From a virus: a DNA stretch of 34,049 nt. Of this stretch, positions 12,695-21,747 are shown piece by piece. Location of the stretch: positions 1 to 34,049 of the IMG/VR virus record IMGVR_UViG_3300049893_002886; one strand, given 5' to 3'. A program made the translations under genes and the position numbers. The notes below the pieces were generated by a model. The model saw only the letters and a program-made list of their open reading frames with translations. It made no database searches and was not told the DNA's origin. Positions within the stretch are counted from its first letter, which is position 1; each line of letters opens with the position of its first letter.

Positions 12695-12726
12695 TTGACA
12701 ACTCGGTAAACCCCTGAGACACTATC
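12695..12726 (+). promoter_or_regulatory. Possible promoter before the scaffold gene
   Basis: In the 151-bp gap between portal and scaffold there is a perfect -35 hexamer TTGACA (12695-12700). An ACACTAT sequence ends 25 bp downstream (12719-12725), with a spacer of 18-19 bp to a weak -10. The flanks GTCTCA (12676-12681) and TGAGAC (12715-12720) form a short inverted repeat around it. Extra transcription of scaffold and capsid genes would make sense. The -10 is poor, so this is a candidate only. Confidence 0.35.
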
Positions 12727-12824
12727 CCCGTCGCGGTGCCTGACCCCGCCGAGTCGCGCCGTTAGCGCTGATGGGGCGATGCGCCGCACTACACGGGTGG
12801 CGCTCGTCACGCGCCGGGGGACCT

Positions 12825-13931
12825 ATGGCAGCAGCGGCATCCGCGGCGTCGTCCGCGGGACAGACGTCCACACCGAGCCCGTCACAGCAGACTGGCGAGG
12901 GTGGGCAGCAGCAGGGTCGTGCGACCCCGCGCAGTGAGGGCTCGCTCGGGCGACGCGCCATGATGGCCGTCGATTCCGGGGAGGTCCCCGCTGGAGCGGC
13001 AGGCGGCGCGGCCGGCAAGACCGCTGGGCCTATCGCAGCAGGAGGGGCGGCGAATCCGTTCGCAGACAGCGATCCGTTTGCGATTCCTGCTGATGAATCA
13101 GACAGCTACCAGCTCGGATCTGAGACGGAGCGGCAACCTGGTGATCCTGAAGGGGAGCAGGAGCAGCAGGACGAGAGCCGATCTCAGAAGCGCATTCGAG
13201 GTCTCATCGACAACCTCAAGCGCGCGACTGAGGTCGCCCGGACTAGCCAGGCGCAACTGCAGCAGTTTCAGGCCTGGTCGCGACAGGCGACGCAACAGCA
13301 CGAGCAGTTGCGCGCGGCCTATCATCAGCAGCAGGTTGCCCTCGCACGCATGCAGGAGCGGCTTGCTGCGATTCCGCGTCAGCCGGGAGCCGAAGAGGAT
13401 CCGGTTGAAAAGTTCAAGCGTGATGTGCTGGGCGAAAGCGTCCAGCGCGCGCGCCAGGAACTCTCGCCGCAGATGCAGCAGGCTCTCCAGGAGGTCCAGG
13501 CCATCAAGGATGGCCTCCGGCAACAGCAGCTGCAGGCTCAGCGACTCCAGACCGAGCAGAAATACAACCAGGACGCCGACGGGGCGCTCGCGCGCCACCT
13601 CGCCCCGTACATGACCGAGGAGGGCGCGAAGAAGCACGCGAACCGACTCGGAGCATACGTCCTACAAGAGGCGATGCTGACGAACACGGACGCCGATTCA
13701 GCGGCGCGGTCAGTGCGCAATTTCATCTTCGAGGTGGCCCGCGATGTGATGGCGCGTCGGTCGGCGACGACCGGTGCGCGCGTGGCCGCAGGGCAACAAG
13801 TGCCGCCGCCAGCCCCTCGTGGGCGAGCGGACGCGAAGTCCGCGGAATGGCCCGCGTACTCCGCGCTGCGGAAGGCTGGATTTAAAAACTACGTCGAGTG
13901 GCAGATGCAGGGATCTCCCAAGCTCACGTAG
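12825..13931 (+). CDS. Scaffolding protein, 368 aa
   Basis: Guides prohead assembly and leaves before or during packaging. The N-terminal third is Ala/Gly/Ser/Gln-rich and disordered. The centre is a long Gln/Arg/Glu coiled coil (LQQFQAWSRQATQQHEQLRA; LQEVQAIKDGLRQQQLQAQR). The C-terminal part is helical and basic, ending YSALRKAGFKNYVEWQMQ, where scaffolds usually contact the capsid. Position directly before the major capsid gene supports the call. ATG 12825 with GGGGGA upstream is chosen over the in-frame ATG at 12771, whose extra 18 residues look non-native. Confidence 0.8.
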   Translation: MAAAASAASSAGQTSTPSPSQQTGEGGQQQGRATPRSEGSLGRRAMMAVDSGEVPAGAAGGAAGKTAGPIAAGGAANPFADSDPFAIPADESDSYQLGSETERQPGDPEGEQEQQDESRSQKRIRGLIDNLKRATEVARTSQAQLQQFQAWSRQATQQHEQLRAAYHQQQVALARMQERLAAIPRQPGAEEDPVEKFKRDVLGESVQRARQELSPQMQQALQEVQAIKDGLRQQQLQAQRLQTEQKYNQDADGALARHLAPYMTEEGAKKHANRLGAYVLQEAMLTNTDADSAARSVRNFIFEVARDVMARRSATTGARVAAGQQVPPPAPRGRADAKSAEWPAYSALRKAGFKNYVEWQMQGSPKLT

Positions 13932-13942
13932 GCGAGGCGACA

Positions 13943-15181
13943 ATGCCAGGCGTGACCGTAGAGAATTTCGGCGCGGACTTTACGAAGTACCTCCCGGGCG
14001 TCCGCAAGACGCTGAACGAGGAGATGAACGCCCGGAAGATGACGACCGGGAAGCTGAAGTGGCAGGGAACCAACCTCGAGTTTCGCGTGCATGTCAGCCG
14101 GAACCCGGCGGTCGGCAACATCGAGGACGGCGGGAATTTCCCGGTGGCCGGCAAGCAGGGATACGTACCTGCAAAGGCTTACCGGAAATTCATGGTTGGC
14201 TCGGTTCAGCTGACTGACGGAGCTTTGGCGAACGCCGCGACCACGGAGAACGCGGCGATTTCCGTCACCGAGTCGGAGCTCACTGGCCTCATCATGGGCC
14301 TCAAGAAGTACGCCAACGGCATGTGGACGCGTGACGGGACGGGCATCGTCGCGACGCTCGGCGCGACGGTATCGGGCTCGACGGTGAGCGTGTCGGACGC
14401 TCGCATGCTGTGGGACGGCAAGGACTTCGAGATCCGCGACGCGGCGACCCCCACCACCATTCACACGAACTTTACGGTCTCGCGCACCGCGCGCGCATTC
14501 AACGCCTCGAATGAGGCGGTGGTGACGACGGCCGCGAGTGTCTCGTCGGTCGGCCAGGCGCAAGGTGACTACGTCGTGTGGGGCACGGGCGCAAACTCGT
14601 CCTATGGCCGCGCGATCACTGGTCTCGACGCGCTCATCGACGACGCGGCAACCACCTTCCAGAACGTGAACTGCGCGACCTACCCGCGGTACACCTCGCC
14701 GGTGTTGTCGAACTCGGGGACGGCCCGGGCGCTGACGCCTTCGCTGTTCCGGCAGATGCTGTCGATGCTCCGCCAGGAGACCGGTGAGTCGCCGGGTGGC
14801 ATTACGGTCCTGACGAACATCTTCGAGGCGATCAACGTCGAGGAGCTCTACGAGGGCGAGCTGCGCATCACGCCCGACACCACGGTGGCGGGCGTCGCTG
14901 TGGCGAGCTTCCAGAGCACCCTCGGCCGAATCAACATCGCGACCGACCCCGACTTCCCCTACGGGAAGATGATGTTCCTCGCTCCCGAGGAGATCACCTA
15001 CGCGGTGCAGGCCGAGCTCGACTGGCGCCGAGACGCAGCGGGCCAGCCCGTGCTCAAGCGGTCCGACACGTTCGCTGGCTTCACGGGCACGGCCATCGAG
15101 ATTGGTGAGCTCGTGATCGAACAGCGCAACAAGTGCGGCAAGATCGAGGATCTCGCCGAGACGAAGTCCACCGCCTACTAA
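13943..15181 (+). CDS. Major capsid protein (HK97-like fold expected), 412 aa
   Basis: Builds the icosahedral shell. The gene sits directly after the scaffold gene and has the expected size. It starts MPGVTVENFGADF with an extended N-arm and a charged helix (YLPGVRKTLNEEMNARKM). A Thr/Val/Ser-rich middle region and a long axial region follow (SLFRQMLSMLRQETGESPGG), then the late beta/P-domain strands DPDFPYGKMMFLAPEEITY and FAGFTGTAIEIGELVIEQ. GAGG lies 9 nt before ATG 13943; the in-frame ATG at 13898 would overlap the scaffold gene and is less likely. The family fold is inferred from context rather than from a clear motif. Confidence 0.85.
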   Translation: MPGVTVENFGADFTKYLPGVRKTLNEEMNARKMTTGKLKWQGTNLEFRVHVSRNPAVGNIEDGGNFPVAGKQGYVPAKAYRKFMVGSVQLTDGALANAATTENAAISVTESELTGLIMGLKKYANGMWTRDGTGIVATLGATVSGSTVSVSDARMLWDGKDFEIRDAATPTTIHTNFTVSRTARAFNASNEAVVTTAASVSSVGQAQGDYVVWGTGANSSYGRAITGLDALIDDAATTFQNVNCATYPRYTSPVLSNSGTARALTPSLFRQMLSMLRQETGESPGGITVLTNIFEAINVEELYEGELRITPDTTVAGVAVASFQSTLGRINIATDPDFPYGKMMFLAPEEITYAVQAELDWRRDAAGQPVLKRSDTFAGFTGTAIEIGELVIEQRNKCGKIEDLAETKSTAY

Positions 15182-15216
15182 GCGACTCTCTCCATGGATG
15201 GAGGAGGAGGAGAGAT

Positions 15217-15615
15217 ATGGCACGAGGAATGCCGCCGAGAGCTCTAGGCCCGCTGGTCGCAGAGCACGGTCAGGTATCAGGACTCGCGGGTGTGCCGTTT
15301 GTGCTCAGACTGGTGACCGCATCGGGGACGGCGACCTACAGCTTTTTCAATGGGTCCTGCCCGCGCGGTCTGCGTGTGCTCGACTTCTGGTGCTACGCCG
15401 CGGCAGCGGGCGGGGCAGCTGATACGGTCACCCTGAAGAACGGGTCGAACAACATCAGCAACGCCCTCGATCTGAACGTCGCGGACAACACCCGAGTGGC
15501 GACCACCACTCTCGACGACGCGTATATCGACGTCGAGAAGAACGGCACGCTCTCGATTTCAACAGCAAGCGACGCGGTGGCACGGGCGCACGTGCTCTGC
15601 GTTTGGAAGGACTAA
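15217..15615 (+). CDS. Probable capsid decoration/structural protein, 132 aa
   Basis: A very strong GGAGGAGGAGGAG ribosome site precedes ATG 15217, implying high expression just after the major capsid gene. After a short basic start (MARGMPPRALGPL) the protein is beta-rich, with alternating hydrophobic strands (ATYSFFNGSCPRGLRVLDFW, then ADTVTLKNGSNN...). This pattern is common in phage head decoration or minor structural proteins. No exact family recognised. Confidence 0.7.
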   Translation: MARGMPPRALGPLVAEHGQVSGLAGVPFVLRLVTASGTATYSFFNGSCPRGLRVLDFWCYAAAAGGAADTVTLKNGSNNISNALDLNVADNTRVATTTLDDAYIDVEKNGTLSISTASDAVARAHVLCVWKD

Positions 15616-15619
15616 TCCC

Positions 15620-16357
15620 ATGGCACAGAGGAAACGTGTAGCGGTTGACTTCCGGCAGGTCGGCGACCCTGTCATGCTGAAGGGCGGCGGCGTCGCCGTC
15701 GCAGACGGTCTCGACACCACGACCTCGATTTTCCATCTCAAGGGACATCCGTTCGAGATCTACTACGGCGCCGCGAACAGCGACATCGTTTTCACGTCAA
15801 ACGCCGGTGGCCTCGTCATTCCGAATGACAACACCGACAACGAAGGCATCGAGATGACCAACGGCATCACAGCCGCTGCGTGTCCGGTCGCCTTCACGGT
15901 CGGTACCGATGCCGCGTTCTTTTTCTCGCTCACGTTCACGATCCCAGACGTGAGCGATTACGACGTGTGCATGGTCGGCTTCCGCGCGGTCGAGGCCTAT
16001 CAGGCCATCGCGAACATCGACACACCGGCAGAGACCATCACGCGCTACACTGACGTGGCCGGGTTCAACGTCAATGCTGGCGACATCTACTCGATGACCC
16101 GCGACAACAGCGGTACGGGTACCCTCACAGACACGACCGACAACTGGACCGACGGGCAAACCAAGACCCTCACGATCAAGGTCAGCGCGGCCGGCGTGAC
16201 GACGCTGCTCATCGACGGCGTCGCCCCGACGGTCGACACCAACAGCATCACCCTCGACGCCGGCAAGGTCGTGGTGCCGTTCTTCCGCCCCACGAAGGGC
16301 GGGACTGCATCCGACACGCCGCCTATCGTTCGCAAGTGGGTCTGCTCGTACCAGTGA
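15620..16357 (+). CDS. Beta-sandwich virion protein, 245 aa
   Basis: The gene follows 4 bp after the preceding one with an AAGGA ribosome site. The sequence is strand-rich with Thr, Asp and Val. A lectin/concanavalin-like pattern is suggested by an early strand set (ADGLDTTTSIFHLKGHPFEI), a central AFFFSLTFTIPDV and a late TKTLTIKVSAAGVTTLLIDG strand typical of LamG/jelly-roll domains. It is probably a head-surface or neck-associated protein, possibly carbohydrate-binding. The fold guess is by eye. Confidence 0.65.
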   Translation: MAQRKRVAVDFRQVGDPVMLKGGGVAVADGLDTTTSIFHLKGHPFEIYYGAANSDIVFTSNAGGLVIPNDNTDNEGIEMTNGITAAACPVAFTVGTDAAFFFSLTFTIPDVSDYDVCMVGFRAVEAYQAIANIDTPAETITRYTDVAGFNVNAGDIYSMTRDNSGTGTLTDTTDNWTDGQTKTLTIKVSAAGVTTLLIDGVAPTVDTNSITLDAGKVVVPFFRPTKGGTASDTPPIVRKWVCSYQ

Positions 16358-16380
16358 GCGAGACACGGAGGAGATGAGAC

Positions 16381-16704
16381 ATGGCAGCGACTGTGAATCT
16401 GAAGAAGTCCGTGCTCGCGGTGCCGTTCGGCCTCTACGAGTGGACGCTTTCGAGCCTGACGTCGGACGCCCTTGAGGCCCTCGTCTACGGCGACTACACC
16501 GAGCAGACGCCGGACTGGGTCGACTTCTGCGTGACCACGCAGGCTGACGACCACAGCGACATCTCGCTCGACTGGGTGTCGACGACGGCGAGCTCGAGCA
16601 CGATCAACGTGCGCCTGAAGGCCGAGAATGGCGGGGACCTCACCGGCGCAGTGGTGAAGGTCAGGGCGTGGTTCTACGCAATGGGCCAGGGTGGGATCGG
16701 CTGA
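16381..16704 (+). CDS. Small virion structural protein, 107 aa
   Basis: An excellent GGAGGAGATGAG ribosome site precedes ATG 16381. The protein is beta-rich and acidic (WTLSSLTSDALEALVYGDYT; WVDFCVTTQADDHSD; LKAENGGDLTGAVVKVRAWF). It ends at a TGA that overlaps the next gene's ATG (TGATG). Located between capsid-proximal and neck genes, it is likely a minor head or decoration protein. No family recognised. Confidence 0.65.
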   Translation: MAATVNLKKSVLAVPFGLYEWTLSSLTSDALEALVYGDYTEQTPDWVDFCVTTQADDHSDISLDWVSTTASSSTINVRLKAENGGDLTGAVVKVRAWFYAMGQGGIG

Positions 16705-17255
16705 TGATTGCCCCAGAGTGGGTCTGCCGTGAGCTCGAGCGGGTGTGCCCGCGTGTCCGGCTCGGATGGGCCGGCCGCGAGCGCACCTCGCCGGAGCAAT
16801 CGCTCAACCAGGGTAGCTTTATGCTGCTCGAGCTGGTGCGGGTGCGTGTCGCAGACAGGACGTTCCGCACGCCCTGGGGCGACCGTGGGCCGGTCTATGG
16901 GTCGGACTACGACAGGCTCACGCAGGTCCCTCTGATGATCTACGACGTCAGCCCCGAGGATGTCTTCTCGGGGCGCGTCGTGGTTCTGCTCAGGCGGTGG
17001 CTGCTCCCAATCAACCAGCGCATCGCGGAGCAGCAGCTGGAGCGGGAGCGCGCCCTGCGCTCGCGCATCAAGGACATCGCGGGCGACATGGGCAGCCATC
17101 TCTATCGGCAGGCACAGAAGAGTTGGGAGGGGGGCGACATCAGGCAGGCGCGGAAGTTTGAAACGCCCGAGGATCGCGCTCGCCTGAATGGTGACTGGGA
17201 GGCGTCTGTGCCGGCGCCGCAGACGACGCCAGTGGCGCCTGTGGCGGTCCTATGA
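16704..17255 (+). CDS. Hypothetical neck-region protein, 183 aa
   Basis: The start is coupled to the upstream stop (TGATG). The protein opens MIAPEWVCRELERVCPRVRLGW, followed by a short beta region (LLELVRVRVADRTFRTPWGD). A long charged helical section follows (RIAEQQLERERALRSRIKDI...SHLYRQAQKSWEGG), then a Pro/Thr/Val tail. The compact beta region plus long helices would suit a head-neck or assembly partner. It overlaps the next gene by ATGA. No family recognised. Confidence 0.6.
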   Translation: MIAPEWVCRELERVCPRVRLGWAGRERTSPEQSLNQGSFMLLELVRVRVADRTFRTPWGDRGPVYGSDYDRLTQVPLMIYDVSPEDVFSGRVVVLLRRWLLPINQRIAEQQLERERALRSRIKDIAGDMGSHLYRQAQKSWEGGDIRQARKFETPEDRARLNGDWEASVPAPQTTPVAPVAVL

Positions 17256-17917
17256 AGACATGGACGCTCGAGCGGCTCATCGACGGCACGAAGCGCATCG
17301 TGAACCAGGTCGACGGTCTGACGGACCAGGCGTTTACCGGTCCGGCTGGTGACCTCGACCTCTACTTCCGCGACGCGCTCAACGAGGCCTACGACGACGA
17401 GGTGGAGGAATCGAAGCAGAACGGCGACCCGCGGTGGTTCCTCGCAGAACTGCAGGCCACGTGGTCATCCGGCGTTTCGACCTTCACGCTGCCTGCGCTC
17501 GTGCGTGGCACGCGCATCGAGCGCATCGCAGACATCACCTCGAGCTACCCCGGCCAGGAACTCTGGGTCGGCGACAATCCACAGCGGGCTCAAATCCACT
17601 GGCGCGACAGGGACACGCTCTGGTGGGGCTCGAGCGGCCCGGGTAGCGACCGCACCATTCTGCTGACGTACTGCTCTGACCCGGAGACGCTCGAGGACCC
17701 CGACGACGAGCCCATGCTCATTGCGAACAAATTCCGCCACCTTCTCATGTGGGCGGCGGCGATGATTCTCGTGACGATGGCGGACCAGGAGGCCCCGAGC
17801 GAGTGGCGGCGGCGACGCGACGACATCCGTGACCGATGGCAGAAGTTCCTGATGATGGGGCGTCCGACGCAGACAGGCTTCGTCGGGGTGCGCCTCACCG
17901 ATGACCTCTACCCCTGA
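17252..17917 (+). CDS. Head-tail adaptor (tail tubular protein A-like), 221 aa
   Basis: Likely forms the adaptor ring between portal and nozzle in a short-tailed phage. The N-terminal helix reads TLERLIDGTKRIVNQVDGLT and a second helix LYFRDALNEAYDDEVEES. A central beta region (FTLPALVRGTRIERIADITS) is followed by a strongly helical C-terminus (NKFRHLLMWAAAMILVTMAD, then RRRRDDIRDRWQKFL). The helix-beta-helix layout, size and position upstream of the nozzle match T7 gp11/P22 gp4-type adaptors functionally. The sequence match is by eye only. Confidence 0.65.
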   Translation: MKTWTLERLIDGTKRIVNQVDGLTDQAFTGPAGDLDLYFRDALNEAYDDEVEESKQNGDPRWFLAELQATWSSGVSTFTLPALVRGTRIERIADITSSYPGQELWVGDNPQRAQIHWRDRDTLWWGSSGPGSDRTILLTYCSDPETLEDPDDEPMLIANKFRHLLMWAAAMILVTMADQEAPSEWRRRRDDIRDRWQKFLMMGRPTQTGFVGVRLTDDLYP

Positions 17918-17943
17918 GTGGCTAGGGAGATACGAGCACAGCT

Positions 17944-18831
17944 ATGGCCCACACTCCGATGCTGACGACCATACAGAATCTGACAGATGTCGCCCAGAAG
18001 GTCATCTGGGACGACAGAATAGAGGTATTGCAGCCATACTCCACGCGCGAGGTCTCTCGCGGTCTGGCCATGGCGTTCATCGAGCGCCGGGCCGGGTACG
18101 TGGTGGAGTACGTCCCTGCTGTCGTGCCGTCGCCAGTTGAGGGTGACGCTCGCGTGTGGATTGCGAACGCCACGGGCAACCCGTTTCTGCCGAAAAAGCT
18201 CTTCGATAAGGTCGTGCGCAAGGGCGTCGAGACGATCATAGAGCTCGACAACCCGCTCTGCACCCCGGTCGCCATCACGCACATGATGTCGCAGAGTCAG
18301 ATCGTGCAGCCGGCCCCCAGGGATCCGAACTCGATGGAGTCGGTTAACCTGCCGCGGCTGCCTGTGCGGATCCCACCGTTCCAGCGGATCATGGTCGGGC
18401 AGACCGTCGCGAACTGGCTGATTCGTCGGGACCAGCAGCAGGCGCGGCATCACATCGGAAAGCTCGTCACGTGTGACCAGCCAGCGGACTACGAGCCGAA
18501 CGACACGTGGCCGCTCGATGAGATTCGCGAGTACGCCTGCTTCATCGATGATGTGAAGTTCCGTCGTGACCACTCGGAGTGGGGAGACGTACTCGGGCCC
18601 GCCGAGAACGAGCTCAATGGCGAAGCAGCGGTGCTCGACGCAAAGATCACCCTACTACACAAGTTGTTTTTCACGCTGATCGACCGTCGCTTCGCCAAGC
18701 CAAGCCGCGGCGACATGAAGACCTGGCTAGCCGCTCGGGCCCGGCTGTCCGCTGCAGCTGCAGAGTCGCGAACAGCGGCAGCGAGGGCTGCAGTGAAGAC
18801 GTCGGGGTCGGGGCGCGACGCTCACATCTGA
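17944..18831 (+). CDS. Hypothetical virion/neck protein, 295 aa
   Basis: ATG 17944 has GGGAGA upstream. The protein mixes beta segments (DDRIEVLQPYSTREVSRGLA, RIPPFQRIMVGQTVANWL) with a charged middle (PLDEIREYACFIDDVKFRRD), and ends in an Ala-rich helical, basic tail. It stands between adaptor and nozzle genes in a continuous late operon, so a structural or assembly role in the neck is likely. No specific family recognised. Confidence 0.6.
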   Translation: MAHTPMLTTIQNLTDVAQKVIWDDRIEVLQPYSTREVSRGLAMAFIERRAGYVVEYVPAVVPSPVEGDARVWIANATGNPFLPKKLFDKVVRKGVETIIELDNPLCTPVAITHMMSQSQIVQPAPRDPNSMESVNLPRLPVRIPPFQRIMVGQTVANWLIRRDQQQARHHIGKLVTCDQPADYEPNDTWPLDEIREYACFIDDVKFRRDHSEWGDVLGPAENELNGEAAVLDAKITLLHKLFFTLIDRRFAKPSRGDMKTWLAARARLSAAAAESRTAAARAAVKTSGSGRDAHI

Positions 18832-18847
18832 TGGAGGTGGCTCGGAC

Positions 18848-21106
18848 ATGGCACAGAGGGTCGTGCAGCGCACCACCGGTGCCATGGGCATCAACGAGAA
18901 CAGCCGTTCCCACCATCCCAACGAACTCGCAGACGCTCTGGATGTCTACGCGCCAAACGGCGTAGTCGTAAGTCGCCCTTCGTACGCCCCTCTGACAGCG
19001 AGGATGGATTCAGGACAGATAGAGGTACCTGGAGACCACTATCACCAAACGGGCACACTGATTCACGAAAACACAGCCGTTGTCCCTTCCGTGTTCACTG
19101 TCGTGCCGGACGGATTTGGGAATTGCCCGGCCACAGCAGTCAACGATAGGTGGTATTTTGTTCTTGGCCCCGTGTCCGATCCTGTCAATACGATGGCAGC
19201 GGCGATAACTGTCGAGCAGATCTTTACCGGTAGCAATGTCGAGGTAAACGATCTGTATCCGGTGTTCTCCGTCTGGAATGGTGCGTACTGGTCGGAGATC
19301 TTTGGCTATGTTGCCATTGCAGACTACCGCCAGAATTCCTCGAGCGACTTCTACATTCGCGTCCCCGGGTTCCTGAACGCTGTCGCGGCCGATCCGACGA
19401 CGGCCTGGGGAACGACCGACTGCGTGTTTATTGTGCACATTCCTTCCATGGCACAAGAAACAACAGTGTCTGGTGTGTCTGGATTGTGTGTGCGAGTTGA
19501 ATGGCGCCAGAAGAACGCCCCCGGCGGCTCTATATCCGCGTGCACATCTACTGGTGTCGTGACGGTATCGCGGCCTATGGGCCGAGACGCGTCCAATTTG
19601 ATGACCGGCCACCTGGCGCACGTGGCCAAGGTTTCTGTTGCGGCAGGGCGCATGTATCTGACGTTCAGATCTGTCGAGCAGTCGGCCAACCCTGACATGC
19701 TGATCAGTGTGGCCCCTCGGCTCGATAGTCCATATCCGCTGGCAGCTGCCGGGATGACAGCAACACGCTTTTACGTCATCCCGCCTCGGCGCCCGATGTC
19801 TGTGGCGGTGGTGCCTGATACTGGGGATTGCTACGTGGCCGATAGTGGCACGTTTTACCGCTATCGTTACGCGACGATGGAGAAGTGGGGCGGATATCCT
19901 CCAGTCGGTTACGGGTTCGTTGACGACTCTTGCCCTGTCGAATCGTCATCCGGTCTGGTAGGGCCAGGAGCGAGATACAGCACGCAGTACATCGCGCAGC
20001 GGACAGAGTTCCCGCGCGCGAACATCGTCGCCTATTGGGGCAATAGATTGTGGGCTGCTGATGAGACGTCGGTCTACTGGACGCCGCCATCGCCGGCGCA
20101 CAATATCTGGCCGCTACTCTCGGTCGAGCCAGTTACTGATGGTTCCGAGACCATTACGGCCATGGCTCCATACGGCTCATCGATGGTCGTGTTCACAGAA
20201 TCCAGCATCTACACCGTGACTCCGGTCGGTGAGGATTCTTTCGGGCTGCTTACTGTGGCCATTCGTAAGGTTGTTACCGGCGTCGGGTGTGTTGCTCCGA
20301 ATTCCGTGTCCATGGTGGACGGTCGTCTGGTGTTTCTGGGTGAGGAGTCCCTCTACGCGTTCGATGGCTCCAGCGCTGTTGTCGACCTGACTGTCGGTGA
20401 AGGGGGGCGAAGGCTTCCTGGGTTCTTCCAGTCTATTGTCAGGTCGCGTCGCGGCAGAGCGGCTGGTGTGTACTGGCGCAAGCGTGGCCTCTATCTGCTG
20501 AGTGTCGAGACCGCGTTAGACAGCAACGACAACGAACCAGCTCTCGGTCATGTGCTTGTGTGGGATGCCAAGAACAACACATTCTGGAAATGGAGACTAC
20601 CGGCCCCGACGTGTTGGCTGCTCGATAACGAAAACGAAGAAAACGAGCGCCTGTGTTTTGGCACCTATGGTCCATGGATCTATGAACTCGGACCCGAGAC
20701 GGATGCGATGGAGATCTACGGCGCAGCACGGTCGCCAACAGTTGTTACGCATCAGTTTGGTGATGCTACGCCGCGGTACAAGGCTTTCCGCCAGGTCAGT
20801 CTTACTGTGCCATCAGGATGCACAGCTGTCGCTGTGGAGGGTAGGAATAACGCGGAAGAGTCCGAGGCGGCGTTCGCTGCAACCGTGTCTTTCGATGACC
20901 CGTTCGATGCCACGTGGCCAGCCGATGACGGCGTGGACAAGTGGGGAACGAGCAGACAGCGGGCCAGGCAGATTGGAATAAGGCTGACCGCCACAGGCAT
21001 GTCGGTCAAGGTGACGGCACCGAGCAATTGGTCGAATGGCGTTGCTGCTAACGCAAAGTTTGAGCTCGGGTACATCGAGACAGAGTTCGCTGAGCTGAAA
21101 CGCTGA
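18848..21106 (+). CDS. Tail nozzle protein (tail tubular protein B-like), 752 aa
   Basis: Forms the distal tube of a short tail. The call rests on length, position after the adaptor, and beta-propeller-type motifs seen in this family: the N-terminal NPNELADALDVYAPNGVV-like opening (HHPNELADALDVYAPNGVVV), RANIVAYWGNRLWAADETSV, ETITAMAPYGSSMVVFTESS, and IYTVTPVG, followed by GCVAPNSVSMVDGRLVFLGE. ATG 18848 has GGAGGTGG upstream. Base composition looks less GC-biased than the flanking genes, with many T- or A-ending codons. It overlaps the next gene by 1 nt (TGATG). Confidence 0.82.
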   Translation: MAQRVVQRTTGAMGINENSRSHHPNELADALDVYAPNGVVVSRPSYAPLTARMDSGQIEVPGDHYHQTGTLIHENTAVVPSVFTVVPDGFGNCPATAVNDRWYFVLGPVSDPVNTMAAAITVEQIFTGSNVEVNDLYPVFSVWNGAYWSEIFGYVAIADYRQNSSSDFYIRVPGFLNAVAADPTTAWGTTDCVFIVHIPSMAQETTVSGVSGLCVRVEWRQKNAPGGSISACTSTGVVTVSRPMGRDASNLMTGHLAHVAKVSVAAGRMYLTFRSVEQSANPDMLISVAPRLDSPYPLAAAGMTATRFYVIPPRRPMSVAVVPDTGDCYVADSGTFYRYRYATMEKWGGYPPVGYGFVDDSCPVESSSGLVGPGARYSTQYIAQRTEFPRANIVAYWGNRLWAADETSVYWTPPSPAHNIWPLLSVEPVTDGSETITAMAPYGSSMVVFTESSIYTVTPVGEDSFGLLTVAIRKVVTGVGCVAPNSVSMVDGRLVFLGEESLYAFDGSSAVVDLTVGEGGRRLPGFFQSIVRSRRGRAAGVYWRKRGLYLLSVETALDSNDNEPALGHVLVWDAKNNTFWKWRLPAPTCWLLDNENEENERLCFGTYGPWIYELGPETDAMEIYGAARSPTVVTHQFGDATPRYKAFRQVSLTVPSGCTAVAVEGRNNAEESEAAFAATVSFDDPFDATWPADDGVDKWGTSRQRARQIGIRLTATGMSVKVTAPSNWSNGVAANAKFELGYIETEFAELKR

Positions 21107-21747
21107 TGTCTGGGAGAACCTACATACCTGGTGCGTCGGTCGGCTACGTCGGCCGTGATGCGTCTGTGTCACAGGCAGACTCGGACAGGGTTAGCTCTCT
21201 ATCCCGTCTGGCTGATAGGCACGTCGTTTTGTCTACTGTCGGATCTGAATTCCTCGGTGGGTCTTCGACGACAGCATCTCCAGTGGCATTTGGTGGTCTG
21301 GTGCGGCTGGCGTTCCTCGGCCAGGTCACTGATTCTATGCGGTGCGCATTTGCTCTGGCGTACATGGGCGGTGCTGGCGGTGTGCTCGAAACACGCCTCT
21401 ACACGAAGCGGACCGGTACGGACCCAAGGTTGATTGCTGTCTCGGGTACGCTGGCAGAGTTTTCCTCCGGCGCCCTTGGGCGCCAACGCGTGAATCTGGC
21501 GACCGCCGGCGCGATAGGGCCGGGGTCTCTGGTGTATGTCGGGTGTCGTTTGCGGACAGATCCGTATGCTGGCACCATCGGTGTCATCACGGGGCACTCG
21601 ATGCTTGGTGGCGTCTACGCCACATCAGCGGCAGCGACCTCGCTGCGGGACGAATATTCTCTCATCGATGGCTCTGTTGCTGCGGTTGCCGCGGCGGTCG
21701 CGATACCAGAGGTCGCCTACTGCTCGGCGGCCCTCGAGGTGTTCTGA
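21106..21747 (+). CDS. Nozzle-proximal virion protein, 213 aa
   Basis: Coupled to the nozzle gene (TGATG at both ends). The sequence is Gly/Ser/Ala/Thr-rich with beta-like segments (TASPVAFGGLVRLAFLGQVT, GALGRQRVNLATAGAIGPGS, LVYVGCRLRTDP). Such composition is common in tail-tip or fibre-attachment proteins. There is no catalytic motif. It shares the softer codon usage of the nozzle gene. No family recognised. Confidence 0.6.
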   Translation: MSGRTYIPGASVGYVGRDASVSQADSDRVSSLSRLADRHVVLSTVGSEFLGGSSTTASPVAFGGLVRLAFLGQVTDSMRCAFALAYMGGAGGVLETRLYTKRTGTDPRLIAVSGTLAEFSSGALGRQRVNLATAGAIGPGSLVYVGCRLRTDPYAGTIGVITGHSMLGGVYATSAAATSLRDEYSLIDGSVAAVAAAVAIPEVAYCSAALEVF

